DNA from: Oscillospiraceae bacterium
GTDB lineage: Bacteria > Bacillota > Clostridia > UBA1212 > SIG427
Assembly: GCA_015069135.1 (NCBI GenBank)
Contig: SVJE01000002.1
Location: 169,953-233,952 of the forward strand
Reading direction: 5' to 3'
Length of the DNA: 64,000 nucleotides
Part shown: one piece after another, positions 51,615 through 61,123 of the stretch
How positions within the stretch are numbered: position 1 is the first letter of the stretch
Layout: each line of letters starts with the position of its first letter
Position numbers and translations under genes: made by a program
The notes under the pieces: generated by a model
Told to the model about the DNA's origin: nothing
Databases searched by the model: none
The model's input: the letters and a program-made list of their open reading frames with translations, nothing else

Positions 51615-52375
51615 TAAAGCATTTCCTTAAATTTAATAAATGTATCAGGACTCTTTACTTCTTTGGGAGCCACTACTAAGGAGCAAACTGCAGCCAGTTC
51701 CTTAAGCTGTGAAATGTTGTCTACACCTGTTGGGCAGGCAAGGGAGATGAGACCTTCTTTAGATTTTACCGCAGAAGTAATTTCAGCACAGGTTCCTCGT
51801 AAAATAACACCACAGGTATCAAGGTCTATAGCTTCTGCGAAAGAGATACCCCTGGTAAAATCACCACAGCAATCCATAAGTACACCGGCGCCGGCTCTTT
51901 CTGTTTCTACAGCAACATAACCTGCATTTTTACCGGAAAGAGCAACCGGGTTATATGTCATGGCATCACAGTCAAAGGCCCCTTCTCTTAATGGGCTGTC
52001 TTCCGGAAGATTAGGGTCGATAGGTGCAATCCATGCACGAGCAGCAGCCTTGATTGCGCTTTGGTTTGCGCCTGTTTTATCTGTAAGAGCAATAACAATT
52101 ATTCCAAGGCTTTTTGAGTAATCAATGGTACTCTTAAGACAAACTATACCACCAAGACCATATACTTCAAAAGCCTGAATATCCAACAATACAGCAACTG
52201 CAGTGTCTTTGACACCGTCTAAAAGTGCTTTGTTGTATACAAACAAAGCTGCACCTGCACTTTTGTATTTTTCCTTAACCTGAGGAGGAAGTTCCCCCCA
52301 GGAAGGTGAAAGTGTAACAGCTGCTTTACTTCTTAATTCTTTAACTCTGTTTTCTATTAACTGTTTAAATGTCAT
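51614..52375 (-). CDS. Degenerate OMP-decarboxylase-like protein
   Basis: 253 residues, no signal peptide. The pattern AVAVLLDIQAFEVYGLGGIVCLKSTIDYSKSLGIIVIALTDKTGANQ (59-105, read in pieces) resembles orotidine 5'-phosphate decarboxylase group 2, where the segment ends in an invariant D-x-K-x-x-D. Here only the lysine (K100) of that catalytic array remains; the aspartates are Thr98 and Ala103. A later MTYNPVALSG corresponds to the usual NPY-like segment. It is therefore probably not a decarboxylase; function unknown. Coupled by one base to recG and by four to the upstream epsG gene. GGAGG precedes the ATG. Confidence 0.6.
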   Translation of the reverse strand: MTFKQLIENRVKELRSKAAVTLSPSWGELPPQVKEKYKSAGAALFVYNKALLDGVKDTAVAVLLDIQAFEVYGLGGIVCLKSTIDYSKSLGIIVIALTDKTGANQSAIKAAARAWIAPIDPNLPEDSPLREGAFDCDAMTYNPVALSGKNAGYVAVETERAGAGVLMDCCGDFTRGISFAEAIDLDTCGVILRGTCAEITSAVKSKEGLISLACPTGVDNISQLKELAAVCSLVVAPKEVKSPDTFIKFKEML

Positions 52376-53856
52376 TTTCTATCCTCCAGTAAATCTTTAA
52401 CTCTTCGATAATGATCTTCTTTGTAAGTATCTTTTTCTTTTATTTCAACATAATCTTTTTCTGAATAAATATTGTCTGTGTTTTCTAATTCTAATAATGA
52501 GACAACAGAACCTGAAGGGGAAAGGGCTTCCGGCACGGTTCTGAAAGTACTTATTTTGTACGGAGAGGACAACAGAGGAAAATACGTGTCAGAAAAACTG
52601 TCGTTAAAACCTATCTGTTGTGGTTGTTCTCTTTCCATCATAGCATAGTACTCTTCGTAAACATAACCGGGAGCTTCTCTGAAAGAATACATATCTTTCA
52701 TATTGAAAACAGTAAAATAAGGATAAATATACCCAGGGTTGTTATACTTACTCTGGCCCATAACATCTTTTGTCGTTTTTAGGTACATAAATCCCAGAAG
52801 CCCTACAGTTACAATCACAACACAGGCTTTGACACTCATATCCAACCAACGTTTTTTTTCTGCAAGTCTTGAAACAAATAAAGGTTTTAGAATATTTTTC
52901 AGAGTAAAATGTCCTATAAGATTAGGTATCAGAACTATTTCGATAACTTTTAAGTAAGCATTAAATCTGGATGACACAAGTTCTGAACGGAAGAGGGCAC
53001 AATAAAGAAGAATACCAATAAGGTAACCTCTGAAAAGCATACGGTTCATATCACTTAGTTTACCGTTGCAACCTATATACAGAACAACTATAACTGCAAG
53101 AAAAGCCAGTCTTGACATAAGAGCCATAGGACTAAAGGTAGGGGTTGTAATATACGGTTCAATTCTTGCATACAGATTTTCCGGTAACAGAGAAAGATAA
53201 TTCCACAGTTTCTGCCATTGAGAGATGTATAAGAGACTTACGCAAACAAAAGCAAAAAGCACTGAGAAAATAACGGATCTTTTTCTGATAAGATTATCAA
53301 GGCTTTTCCATTTTACAGAGATATATGGAAGAATAAATATAAGTCCTACGATGCCCGATGTATGGAACATGAATCCCAACAAAGGGAAAAACAGCGTATA
53401 CCAGATTTTTTGTTTTTTTGCAGCCAATATGAATCCCAGAAGTACCAGCATCATTGCCATTGCCTGCCTTACACCGTTCTCAAAAAATTGAAGATAGTAA
53501 AGGGCATAAACGGTGAACAGAGCCATAAATTTGTTTTCACAGGCTTTTGTGACGATAAAATATAGCAAAACCATAATTGTAACGGAAAAACAAAAAACAA
53601 AAACTGTGTAAGGTAAGTTTAGATTTCGAAAAATTTCACTTACAAAGTTAAAACCAGGTTCATGGTGATATTCCGGAGAATCGTGATGAATATAAATTCT
53701 GCAGTATGAAAAATAGTCCGTTCCCTGTCCGCCACGCAATGCCAACATTAATGTCAGGGCAGAAAAAGTAATTGGGAATACAAACTTTTTCATTGGTTTT
53801 ATATATTCTATTATTGCCAGTGTCAGCAAAAGCACCAGAACAAATAAACGAAACAT
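52372..53856 (-). CDS. EpsG-family polysaccharide polymerase-like membrane protein
   Basis: A 494-residue protein with about twelve hydrophobic helices; ALRGGQGTDYFSYCRIYIHHDSPE near the N-terminus is the EpsG-family signature (R-G-x-GTDY-x-x-Y), and the C-terminal 130 residues are soluble. EpsG proteins are thought to polymerise exopolysaccharide repeat units. No other exopolysaccharide genes are beside it, though a sugar transferase gene lies at 29 kb. Four-base overlap with the OMP-decarboxylase-like gene; 34 bases after the RluD gene. Confidence 0.85.
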   Translation of the reverse strand: MFRLFVLVLLLTLAIIEYIKPMKKFVFPITFSALTLMLALRGGQGTDYFSYCRIYIHHDSPEYHHEPGFNFVSEIFRNLNLPYTVFVFCFSVTIMVLLYFIVTKACENKFMALFTVYALYYLQFFENGVRQAMAMMLVLLGFILAAKKQKIWYTLFFPLLGFMFHTSGIVGLIFILPYISVKWKSLDNLIRKRSVIFSVLFAFVCVSLLYISQWQKLWNYLSLLPENLYARIEPYITTPTFSPMALMSRLAFLAVIVVLYIGCNGKLSDMNRMLFRGYLIGILLYCALFRSELVSSRFNAYLKVIEIVLIPNLIGHFTLKNILKPLFVSRLAEKKRWLDMSVKACVVIVTVGLLGFMYLKTTKDVMGQSKYNNPGYIYPYFTVFNMKDMYSFREAPGYVYEEYYAMMEREQPQQIGFNDSFSDTYFPLLSSPYKISTFRTVPEALSPSGSVVSLLELENTDNIYSEKDYVEIKEKDTYKEDHYRRVKDLLEDRK

Positions 53857-53890
53857 TAAACTACAGCCTTCTTTGTAAAATATTCATATT

Positions 53891-54826
53891 TTATTTTAGC
53901 ACATTTAAGAGATTTTGGAAATCTTCCGGTAAAGGTGCCGTAAATGTCATGGACTCTCCTGTGGAAGGGTGGGTAAGGGTAAGTTCTCCGGCATGTAAAG
54001 CCTGTCCGCTAAGCCCACGATTATTTTTTCTTCCGTATACCGGGTCTCCTGCAACGGGATGACCTATATATGCCATGTGCACTCTTATCTGGTGAGTGCG
54101 ACCGGTTTCCAAACGACATTTTACCAGAGTGGTATTTTCAAATCTTTCTATTACGGTAAAATGTGTTATGGCTTCTTTACCGTTTTTGGTATTAACAGCC
54201 ATCTTTTTACGGTCTACAGGATGTCTTCCCACAGGTGCATTTACCATTCCTGAGTTTTCTTCAAAAAGCCCTTCCGTAAGAGCTGTATATATTCTGGAAA
54301 CTTTATGATATTTTATTTCATCTGCCAAAAAAGTATGGGCTTTGTTATTTTTTGCCACAACTAAAAGTCCGGTGGTATCTTTATCTATTCTATGGACTAT
54401 GCCGGGACGTCTGACTCCGTTTATATCTGATAAATCTTTGCAATGATATAAAAGGGCATTTACAAGTGTACCGGTGTAATTTCCGTCGGCAGGATGAACG
54501 ACCATGCCACGGGCTTTGTTTATTACAATAATGTCGGAATCTTCGTAAACAACATCAATAGGTATATTTTCCGGTTCAACGGTAAGTTCTCTGACCTCAG
54601 GAATTTCCAAAGTGAAACAATCTCCCGGCTTAACTTTATATTTTGTTTTAACAGGAACCCCGTCAAGTAAAACGCCACCGTTTTCTATGAGCTTTTGTAT
54701 ATAGCTACGACTGCTGCCGGGAAGTAAATGGCTACACTTTTCAGTAAGGACTGCATCTGTTCTTTTTCCCACATCATCCTGCTCCGCAACATATTCAAAT
54801 ATGTCTTTTTCCTGGAAATCACTCAT
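53891..54826 (-). CDS. RluD-family 23S rRNA pseudouridine synthase
   Basis: A 311-residue enzyme with an N-terminal S4 RNA-binding domain (about 18-80, SRSYIQKLIENGGVLLDG) and the catalytic domain, with the conserved GIVHRIDKDTTGLLVVAK (catalytic Asp in HRIDKDT). The C-terminal RTHQIRVHMAYIGHPVAGDPVYG block is typical. It probably converts uridines in helix 69 or elsewhere in 23S rRNA; which site cannot be told from sequence. It overlaps lspA by 8 bp, the same order as in many Firmicutes. Confidence 0.94.
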   Translation of the reverse strand: MSDFQEKDIFEYVAEQDDVGKRTDAVLTEKCSHLLPGSSRSYIQKLIENGGVLLDGVPVKTKYKVKPGDCFTLEIPEVRELTVEPENIPIDVVYEDSDIIVINKARGMVVHPADGNYTGTLVNALLYHCKDLSDINGVRRPGIVHRIDKDTTGLLVVAKNNKAHTFLADEIKYHKVSRIYTALTEGLFEENSGMVNAPVGRHPVDRKKMAVNTKNGKEAITHFTVIERFENTTLVKCRLETGRTHQIRVHMAYIGHPVAGDPVYGRKNNRGLSGQALHAGELTLTHPSTGESMTFTAPLPEDFQNLLNVLK

Positions 54827-55343
54827 GTCTGACTCCTTTTTTCATAAAGCCCGGTCTTAAGAAAAGCTGAGCTTCGTTACGGTAGATTATTACGGCAAGA
54901 AGCATAATTCCGCCTCCTACAACTACACATATGTCAGCAATGTTGAAAACAGGGAAATCATAGCCGAAAATTACAAAATCCAGAAAATCATTTACATAAC
55001 CGAGACGGAATCTGTCTATCATATTGCCGATTGCTCCTGAAAGCATAAGACCTAAAGAAGCTGACAGCAGGGGATATTTTGAAAATATAATAAGTACAGC
55101 TACCAATATGGTTGCTATTAAAGAAACATAAGCTAAAACATCTACATTCCCTGAAAACATACTCCAGGCAGCTCCGGTATTTCGACAATTTGTAAGATAG
55201 AAGAAACCTTTAACTATGGGTTTCTCCTGATTTAAAGGGAGGTTGGTTACTGAAAGATACTTGGTATATTGATCCAGGGCAACCAAAAGTAAAGCTCCTG
55301 TATATATAAGAATAATAGTTATAATCCTCTTTTTTGTATTCAT
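54819..55343 (-). CDS. lspA: Signal peptidase II (lipoprotein-specific)
   Basis: LspA cuts signal peptides from prolipoproteins after lipidation. 174 residues and four membrane helices. The catalytic segments are GNMIDRFRLGYVNDFLDF and FPVFNIADICVVVGG (active-site Asp pair), and NCRNTGAAWSMF is the conserved N-x-GAA motif. AAGGAG precedes the ATG. It lies three bases after pgeF and overlaps the RluD gene by 8 bp. Confidence 0.97.
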   Translation of the reverse strand: MNTKKRIITIILIYTGALLLVALDQYTKYLSVTNLPLNQEKPIVKGFFYLTNCRNTGAAWSMFSGNVDVLAYVSLIATILVAVLIIFSKYPLLSASLGLMLSGAIGNMIDRFRLGYVNDFLDFVIFGYDFPVFNIADICVVVGGGIMLLAVIIYRNEAQLFLRPGFMKKGVRHE

Positions 55344-55346
55344 AAA

Positions 55347-56129
55347 TTACTCCTTGATACATATTAAAGAACCCATGGCGGCAATTGTAACATTTTCTCC
55401 CGCTTGAGCTTTTTTACTGTCACGCCTGTGTGAGAAAAATTCTTCTTCACAACAACAGGTGCATGGAAGGGTATTATCTATATTCTCAGGAAGAACTCCG
55501 GCTTTAACAAGACTGTTAAAAACAAAAGCTTTAAGGTTAAGATGCCATTTACCTGGGATTTTACCGGGGTATATATATTCACTGTCGGCGGAAAGTTCCG
55601 GGAATTTTTCACAAAAAGGAACATAAACGTCTTCACTGATTTCAAAACATTGCTGACAGATTCCGGGACCTATAGCTGCTATCAGTTTGGAAGGGTCTGT
55701 GTTGTAATGTTTTTTCATAGCTTCCACAGTCTCAAAAGCAATTTCCCCAAAAGTTCCTTTCCAACCGGAGTGGATAGTGGCTACAGCTAAATTTGCCGGG
55801 TCGAAAAGCTGAACCGGAATACAGTCTGCGTGAACGGTCAATAATGTTATACCGGGGATGTTTGTTATTAAGGCATCCGTGTTAGTAAAATACGTATCTT
55901 TATAAACACCGGTCCCTACATGTTCCTTGGTAACAACTCCTACTTCTATACCATGGGTCTGACGAGCACAGACATAATTTTCCGGATTTAAATTCAGTTT
56001 GTCTGCCAGATTAACAAAGTTGGTAATTACACGTGACTTGTCAGGATCTCTGGTAAAACTGAAATTTTTATCAACACGTTGGGTAAAATGACTTATTATT
56101 CTGTTATCTTTTATTATTTCACGACTCAA
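55347..56129 (-). CDS. pgeF: Multicopper polyphenol oxidase family protein (PgeF/YfiH)
   Basis: PgeF-type proteins edit peptidoglycan stem peptides (removing misincorporated L-Ser) and were earlier called YfiH. The 260-residue protein has the conserved histidine/cysteine metal site: LLTVHADCIPVQLFDP, TIHSGWKGTFG and GPGICQQCFEIS, plus a C-terminal CCCEEEFFSHRRDSK. The start is TTG at 56129: GAGGAG lies 7 bases upstream and no in-frame ATG precedes the first motif. First gene of the operon to lspA and recG. Confidence 0.93.
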   Translation of the reverse strand: MSREIIKDNRIISHFTQRVDKNFSFTRDPDKSRVITNFVNLADKLNLNPENYVCARQTHGIEVGVVTKEHVGTGVYKDTYFTNTDALITNIPGITLLTVHADCIPVQLFDPANLAVATIHSGWKGTFGEIAFETVEAMKKHYNTDPSKLIAAIGPGICQQCFEISEDVYVPFCEKFPELSADSEYIYPGKIPGKWHLNLKAFVFNSLVKAGVLPENIDNTLPCTCCCEEEFFSHRRDSKKAQAGENVTIAAMGSLICIKE

Positions 56130-56377
56130 AGCCTTACTCCTCTTTGGATTGTTTACATAATATTATACGATAAATGCTTATGTGGGGGCAAGGCGAAATA
56201 TCGGGAAATAATTAATCTCGACATATTGCATCACAATAATTTCTGAACATGCCAAAAAATGGGGAGTTTCAGCGCTGTCGAAAAGGAGATGAAACCGGTT
56301 TGTTTTTGGGAAATATTTGAGTTTTAGAGTATTCTGTGTGATTATTATGCCGTAATATTTTTGAGGGAGGAAGAGAA

Positions 56378-56659
56378 ATGGATGTTTTAAAAGTTTCTGC
56401 AAAATCAAATCCTAATTCAGTGGCAGGGGCACTTGCAGGTGTTGTTCGGGAATCCGGCGCAGCCGAGATTCAGGCAATTGGAGCAGGTGCACTAAATCAG
56501 GCGGTTAAGGCAGTTGCAATTTCCAGAGGTTTTCTGGCACCTTCAGGTGTTGAACTGATTTGCATTCCCGCATTTACTGATATTCAGATTGATGGAGAAG
56601 AAAGAACTGCCATCAGGCTTTTAGTTGAGCCACGCAGTGTAAGAAATCATGCAATGTAA
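56378..56659 (+). CDS. spoVS: Stage V sporulation protein S
   Basis: SpoVS is a small regulator needed for later sporulation stages in Bacillus. The 93-residue frame gives a full-length protein: MDVLKVSAKSNPNSVAGALAG, then AIGAGALNQAVKAVAISRGFLAPSG and a final IDGEERTAIRLLVEPR. GGGAGG precedes the ATG. It has a dedicated terminator and is divergent from pgeF; a sigma H or sigma A promoter was searched for in the preceding 250 bases, and none was convincing. Confidence 0.95.
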   Translation: MDVLKVSAKSNPNSVAGALAGVVRESGAAEIQAIGAGALNQAVKAVAISRGFLAPSGVELICIPAFTDIQIDGEERTAIRLLVEPRSVRNHAM

Positions 56660-56673
56660 TATTGCAATAGAAA

Positions 56674-56712
56674 GAGAGTGCTTCGGTAAGTTATCGGAAG
56701 TGCTCTTTTTTG
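56674..56712 (+). terminator. Terminator after spoVS
   Basis: A 10-bp stem AGAGTGCTTC/GAAGTGCTCT (two G-T pairs) is followed by TTTTTT. Confidence 0.85.
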
Positions 56713-56818
56713 TTTGTCTGAATTTGTCAAAATAAGTCCTGTTTTTTACCAAAAAAAATAAAATTTATTTATACATGTTAATATTCCTTACAAATATTAA
56801 TTTTGGAAGGTGATGAAC

Positions 56819-57421
56819 ATGTATTTTGGTTCAGGAAATTTTGAAGTGGTAGCTTTGGTTATTGCTGTAATCAGCGCAATTGCAGCGACAATTCTGGCGT
56901 TTATTTTTATTTTGCCGGAAAAGAAAAAAGACAAGTTAAAAGGCCTAGGCAAATTATTACATAATGTAGGTAATTTTAAATCTCTTATTATTGAAAAAAT
57001 ATTACAGGCTGTGTATGTTTTCCTTACTTGTGCTTCTGTTATTTATGGTTTCCTTAATCTGTTTTCAGTAAGACAGTCCATTTTTGGTGGTGTTTACTGG
57101 AATGGCGGAATGGGACTTTTGATTATGATTGTAGGTCCTATTGTAATAAGACTTGCTTTTGAAATGACTATGATGTTTATTTTATTGGTGAAAAATGTTA
57201 TTCAGATTAATAATAAGCTGAAAAGCAGTTCTGATGGCAATATTCAGGAAGATGCTTTTTCCGTACCGGTATTTAATAATGATAAAACTGAGCCTGCTCA
57301 GCCACAGCCGGAAGCAGCTTTTTGTACAAACCGTGGTTCTCAACTTGTAAACGGTGTATGCCCTTATTGTCAGGGTGGTTATTACAATTACAGTAATTAC
57401 AATCAGAATTACAACCAATAA
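56819..57421 (+). CDS. Membrane protein with altered C-terminal zinc ribbon
   Basis: 200 residues from the ATG at 56819 (GGAAGG 8 bases upstream; GTG and ATG codons at 56810 and 56813 are too close). Three hydrophobic helices at about 10-30, 55-80 and 90-120, a DUF4282-like middle, and a C-terminal zinc-ribbon-like FCTNRGSQLVNGVCPYCQG, where the second Cys of the usual CxxCG is Arg, so the site keeps three Cys only. A Tyr/Asn-rich tail follows (YNYSNYNQNYNQ). Function unknown. It stands between the terminator of spoVS and the terminator before rsmD. Confidence 0.75.
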   Translation: MYFGSGNFEVVALVIAVISAIAATILAFIFILPEKKKDKLKGLGKLLHNVGNFKSLIIEKILQAVYVFLTCASVIYGFLNLFSVRQSIFGGVYWNGGMGLLIMIVGPIVIRLAFEMTMMFILLVKNVIQINNKLKSSSDGNIQEDAFSVPVFNNDKTEPAQPQPEAAFCTNRGSQLVNGVCPYCQGGYYNYSNYNQNYNQ

Positions 57422-57451
57422 GTTTAGTTTTTAATATTTTACAGAAATGGA

Positions 57452-57490
57452 AATCTGGTCCTGATACTTTGGGGCCAGGTTTTTAATTTT
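57452..57490 (+). terminator. Terminator before rsmD
   Basis: AATCTGGTCC pairs with GGGCCAGGTT (57452-57461 with 57472-57481, two G-T pairs) and is followed by TTTTAATTTT. Confidence 0.8.
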
Positions 57491-57559
57491 ACCGACGTTA
57501 TAGCTAAAGTGTTTTAAATATGGTAGAATAAAATCGTATTAAAAAGAGAGGATTATTTT

Positions 57560-58619
<1,060 letters not shown>

Positions 58620-58689
58620 TTGTAAAAAAAGTGTTATATTATATATAATTAATCAGTAATATATGAGAAATTGAAGGGAGAGTAGACCT

Positions 58690-59133
58690 ATGAAAGTTGA
58701 AATTGTAAACCTGATAGATATGTTGGAAGAGATTGTTAACAATGGTGGCAAAGTTCCTTTTTCCAATAAAATAACTGTTGATAAGGACGAAGTTTTGTCA
58801 GTTCTTAATGAAATGCGTATGAGACTGCCTGCTGATATTAAATTAGCCCTTGAAATTATTGATGAGAAGCAGAGAATTCTTTTAAGTGCTCAGAAATCAG
58901 CTAAGGAAGTTATTGAAGAGGCTCAGCACGAAAGAGAAGAACTTATTGAAGAGCATGAGATCACTAAAATGGCAACTGCTCATGCAGAGGAGCTTGTTGA
59001 GAAGGCTCAGAATCATGCTAAAGAAATGCGCGCAGGAGCTACAGATTATGTAGATACAATGCTTGAAGAATTTCAGGAGTATCTTAAAGAAAAAATCAGA
59101 GAACTGGATGAAAACAGAAAAAGCTTAAGGTAA
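58690..59133 (+). CDS. Coiled-coil protein with DivIVA/ATPase-subunit-like composition
   Basis: A 147-residue hydrophilic protein. After about 45 residues (with KITVDKDEVLSVLNEMR) a long charged coiled coil extends to the end (IIDEKQRILLSAQKSAKEVIEEAQHEREE). Its composition resembles the C-terminal part of DivIVA-like or ATP-synthase B-like proteins, but no specific motif is visible. In Clostridia such a gene often follows coaD. GGGAG precedes the ATG. The last 38 bases overlap the convergent ylbJ gene. Confidence 0.7.
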   Translation: MKVEIVNLIDMLEEIVNNGGKVPFSNKITVDKDEVLSVLNEMRMRLPADIKLALEIIDEKQRILLSAQKSAKEVIEEAQHEREELIEEHEITKMATAHAEELVEKAQNHAKEMRAGATDYVDTMLEEFQEYLKEKIRELDENRKSLR

Positions 59134-60013
59134 TTATTGTTGCTATAAGTGTTTGAAAGATTTTTCCCAATATATATTTTTTGCATGACAAGCCGGCATT
59201 CGTGAGAATGCCGGCTACTTGTATGTGTACGGAAATTCCGGCCCAGGCAGATATGGCAGAAATGATGGTTAATTTTTTTAATGGGGACAGACACTCTGAT
59301 AAAACAGTGCGGTGTATACCAGATGTTATTTCCAGGATTCCATTTAGTGGGGACAGACACTGCGGAATTATATGAAGGGCATCAAGTATACCTGTAAGAG
59401 CAGCGAAAAATATTATAGCGGCAGCAATAGGTACCATACTCATCATGGAGTCAGTGAGAATTAATGGCAGAGATTTTTGTGGGGACAGACACTGAAATGG
59501 TTTGTTTGACATATTATTGGATTTTTCGGATTTGCATCTGAAGACCATACCGGTTAACAGCGCTGATAATACATGTATTATCCAGAGATATATGCCAAGA
59601 AGACTGTTTCCCAGCATAACTGCTCCTACTGTACCTATTATAAAAAGAGGACCACAGTTATTAGTAAATGCTGACAAAGTATAGGCTTCTTTTCTTGTAA
59701 TAAGATTTCTTTTATATAAATCTGCCGTAACTTTAGCTCCGGCAGGGTAACCACTAACCAGTCCGATGAAAATAGCGATACTACAGCTTCCGGAGAGACC
59801 AAAAAGTTTTTTTGTTACAGGTGTAAGTTTTTGAGAAGCCTTAATGGATAAATCTGAAGACATAAGTAAACCTGATGCCACATAGAAGGGAAAAACAGAA
59901 GGAAGAACCTTGGTAAAAAACATGTTTATACTATCTGCTACCACCGGTAGACAAGTATCAGAGCATAAGGCAAATAATACCATAAAACATATGGCTGTTA
60001 ACCCTTGTATCAT
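59096..60013 (-). CDS. ylbJ: Sporulation membrane protein YlbJ with three in-frame repeat insertions
   Basis: A 305-residue membrane protein with about eight helices. The core SGYPAGAKVTADLYKRNLITRKEAYTLSAFTNNCGPLFIIGTVGAVML (about 85-135) is the YlbJ family motif, a nucleoside-recognition-like fold needed for spore coat or cortex function. In the C-terminal half the peptide CLSP appears three times (QCLSPQK, QCLSPLN, ECLSPLK), each encoded by the complement of TGGGGACAGACACT. These lie at 66- and 132-base intervals and stay in frame. The protein is shorter than the roughly 400-residue Bacillus YlbJ. GGAGG precedes the ATG. Convergent overlap with the coiled-coil gene. Confidence 0.85.
   Translation of the reverse strand: MIQGLTAICFMVLFALCSDTCLPVVADSINMFFTKVLPSVFPFYVASGLLMSSDLSIKASQKLTPVTKKLFGLSGSCSIAIFIGLVSGYPAGAKVTADLYKRNLITRKEAYTLSAFTNNCGPLFIIGTVGAVMLGNSLLGIYLWIIHVLSALLTGMVFRCKSEKSNNMSNKPFQCLSPQKSLPLILTDSMMSMVPIAAAIIFFAALTGILDALHIIPQCLSPLNGILEITSGIHRTVLSECLSPLKKLTIISAISAWAGISVHIQVAGILTNAGLSCKKYILGKIFQTLIATIITLSFFCFHPVL
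59282..59494. repeat. Three copies of TGGGGACAGACACT within ylbJ
   Basis: Copies at 59282, 59348 and 59480 on the plus strand (59295 and 59362 and 59494 approximate ends). All three sit in the same codon phase of ylbJ, encoding CLSP on the minus strand. Distances are 66 and 132 bases. The 14-mer is unlike the surrounding AT-rich DNA. Confidence 0.9.
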
Positions 60014-60026
60014 AGTGTGTACCTCC

Positions 60027-60112
60027 TGTACAAAATAGTTAAAGAATGATATAATGCATTAATAATATTCAGCTTGACCGCCAATTATTAATGAGTATAA
60101 ATATAACGGTCA
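60027..60112 (+). promoter_or_regulatory. metA promoter and leader hairpin
   Basis: TGTACA (60027-60032) and TATAAT (60050-60055) are spaced by 17 bp. The leader contains TGACCG (60075) and CGGTCA (60107), which pair with a 26-base loop. It does not show the conserved core of a SAM (S-box) riboswitch. The pairing could be a control element or a chance repeat. Confidence 0.5.
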
Positions 60113-60142
60113 GGACCAGAGAAAAAGAAAGGGAAAATTACA

Positions 60143-61123
60143 ATGCCAATTAAGATTCCAAACGATTTACCGGCCATGAAAATATTACAGGAAGAACATA
60201 TTTTTGTCATGGACGAAAAGATGGCTTTCCATCAGGATATCAGACCTTTAAAAATTTTAATTATGAATCTGATGCCTACTAAAATCGTGACGGAAACCCA
60301 GCTTTTGAGAATGCTTAGTAATTCACCGCTACAGGTTGAGATTACACTGATTCATCCAGCTTCTCATGTGTCAAAAAACACACCACAGGAGCATATGTTG
60401 GCATTTTACAATACGTTTGACGACATTAAAGATCAGAAGTTTGACGGTCTTATCATTACAGGTGCTCCTGTTGAGAACCTGGAGTTTGAAGAAGTTACCT
60501 ACTGGGAAGAACTCTGCCGACTTATGGAATGGTCCAGAGAAAATGTAACTACCACACTTCATATATGTTGGGGAGCTCAGGCCGGAATGTATTATCATTA
60601 CGGAATTCCTAAAGTTCAACTGGAGAAGAAACTTTTTGGTGTATATCCCCATCACCCAAGGAAGGAAGCTGCAAGAATTTTAAGAGGTTTTGATGATACT
60701 TTCTATGTGCCTCATTCAAGATATACAACAACCAGATTGGAAGACGTCTTAAATCAACCAAGACTTGATGTGTTAGCAACTTCTGAAGACGCAGGGCTTT
60801 GTATTTGTGCTTCCCATGACAGAAGGCGTATATTTGTTACAGGTCATCTTGAGTACGATAGAGATACATTAAAGCTTGAGTATGAAAGAGATCGAGCTAA
60901 GGGACTTGGAACGGATATCCCGAAAAATTATTTTCCTGATGATGATCCTTCTAAAGACCCATATTACAAGTGGAAGAGCCATGCTTATCTTTTATACGGA
61001 AACTGGCTTAACTATTACGTATATCAGGCAACTCCGTTTGATCTTAAAGATGTAAACAAAGACTTTTTACCTGAAAGAAAGGGCGATGTAAATGGGCAGA
61101 ACACCGGGAAAAACTTACGTTGA
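60143..61123 (+). CDS. metAA: Homoserine O-acetyltransferase MetA (predicted acetyl-CoA specific)
   Basis: MetA activates homoserine in methionine synthesis. The 326-residue protein numbers exactly like E. coli MetA: catalytic Cys142 in HICWGAQAG, His235 and Glu237 in VTGHLEYD. Position 111 is glutamate (APVENLEF), the residue that directs acetyl-CoA rather than succinyl-CoA use; succinyl enzymes have glycine there. The annotation as homoserine O-succinyltransferase that transfer often gives would therefore be wrong. The C-terminal 32 bases overlap the next gene. Confidence 0.96.
   Translation: MPIKIPNDLPAMKILQEEHIFVMDEKMAFHQDIRPLKILIMNLMPTKIVTETQLLRMLSNSPLQVEITLIHPASHVSKNTPQEHMLAFYNTFDDIKDQKFDGLIITGAPVENLEFEEVTYWEELCRLMEWSRENVTTTLHICWGAQAGMYYHYGIPKVQLEKKLFGVYPHHPRKEAARILRGFDDTFYVPHSRYTTTRLEDVLNQPRLDVLATSEDAGLCICASHDRRRIFVTGHLEYDRDTLKLEYERDRAKGLGTDIPKNYFPDDDPSKDPYYKWKSHAYLLYGNWLNYYVYQATPFDLKDVNKDFLPERKGDVNGQNTGKNLR

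Noticed and set aside
56130-56377. Small minus-strand frame and sigma H promoter before spoVS
   Set aside because: The frame has no ribosome binding site, and no -35/-10 pair of sigma H spacing could be fitted.
60056-60142. SAM (S-box) riboswitch before metA
   Set aside because: The leader is too short and lacks the conserved core; only one simple inverted pair is present.
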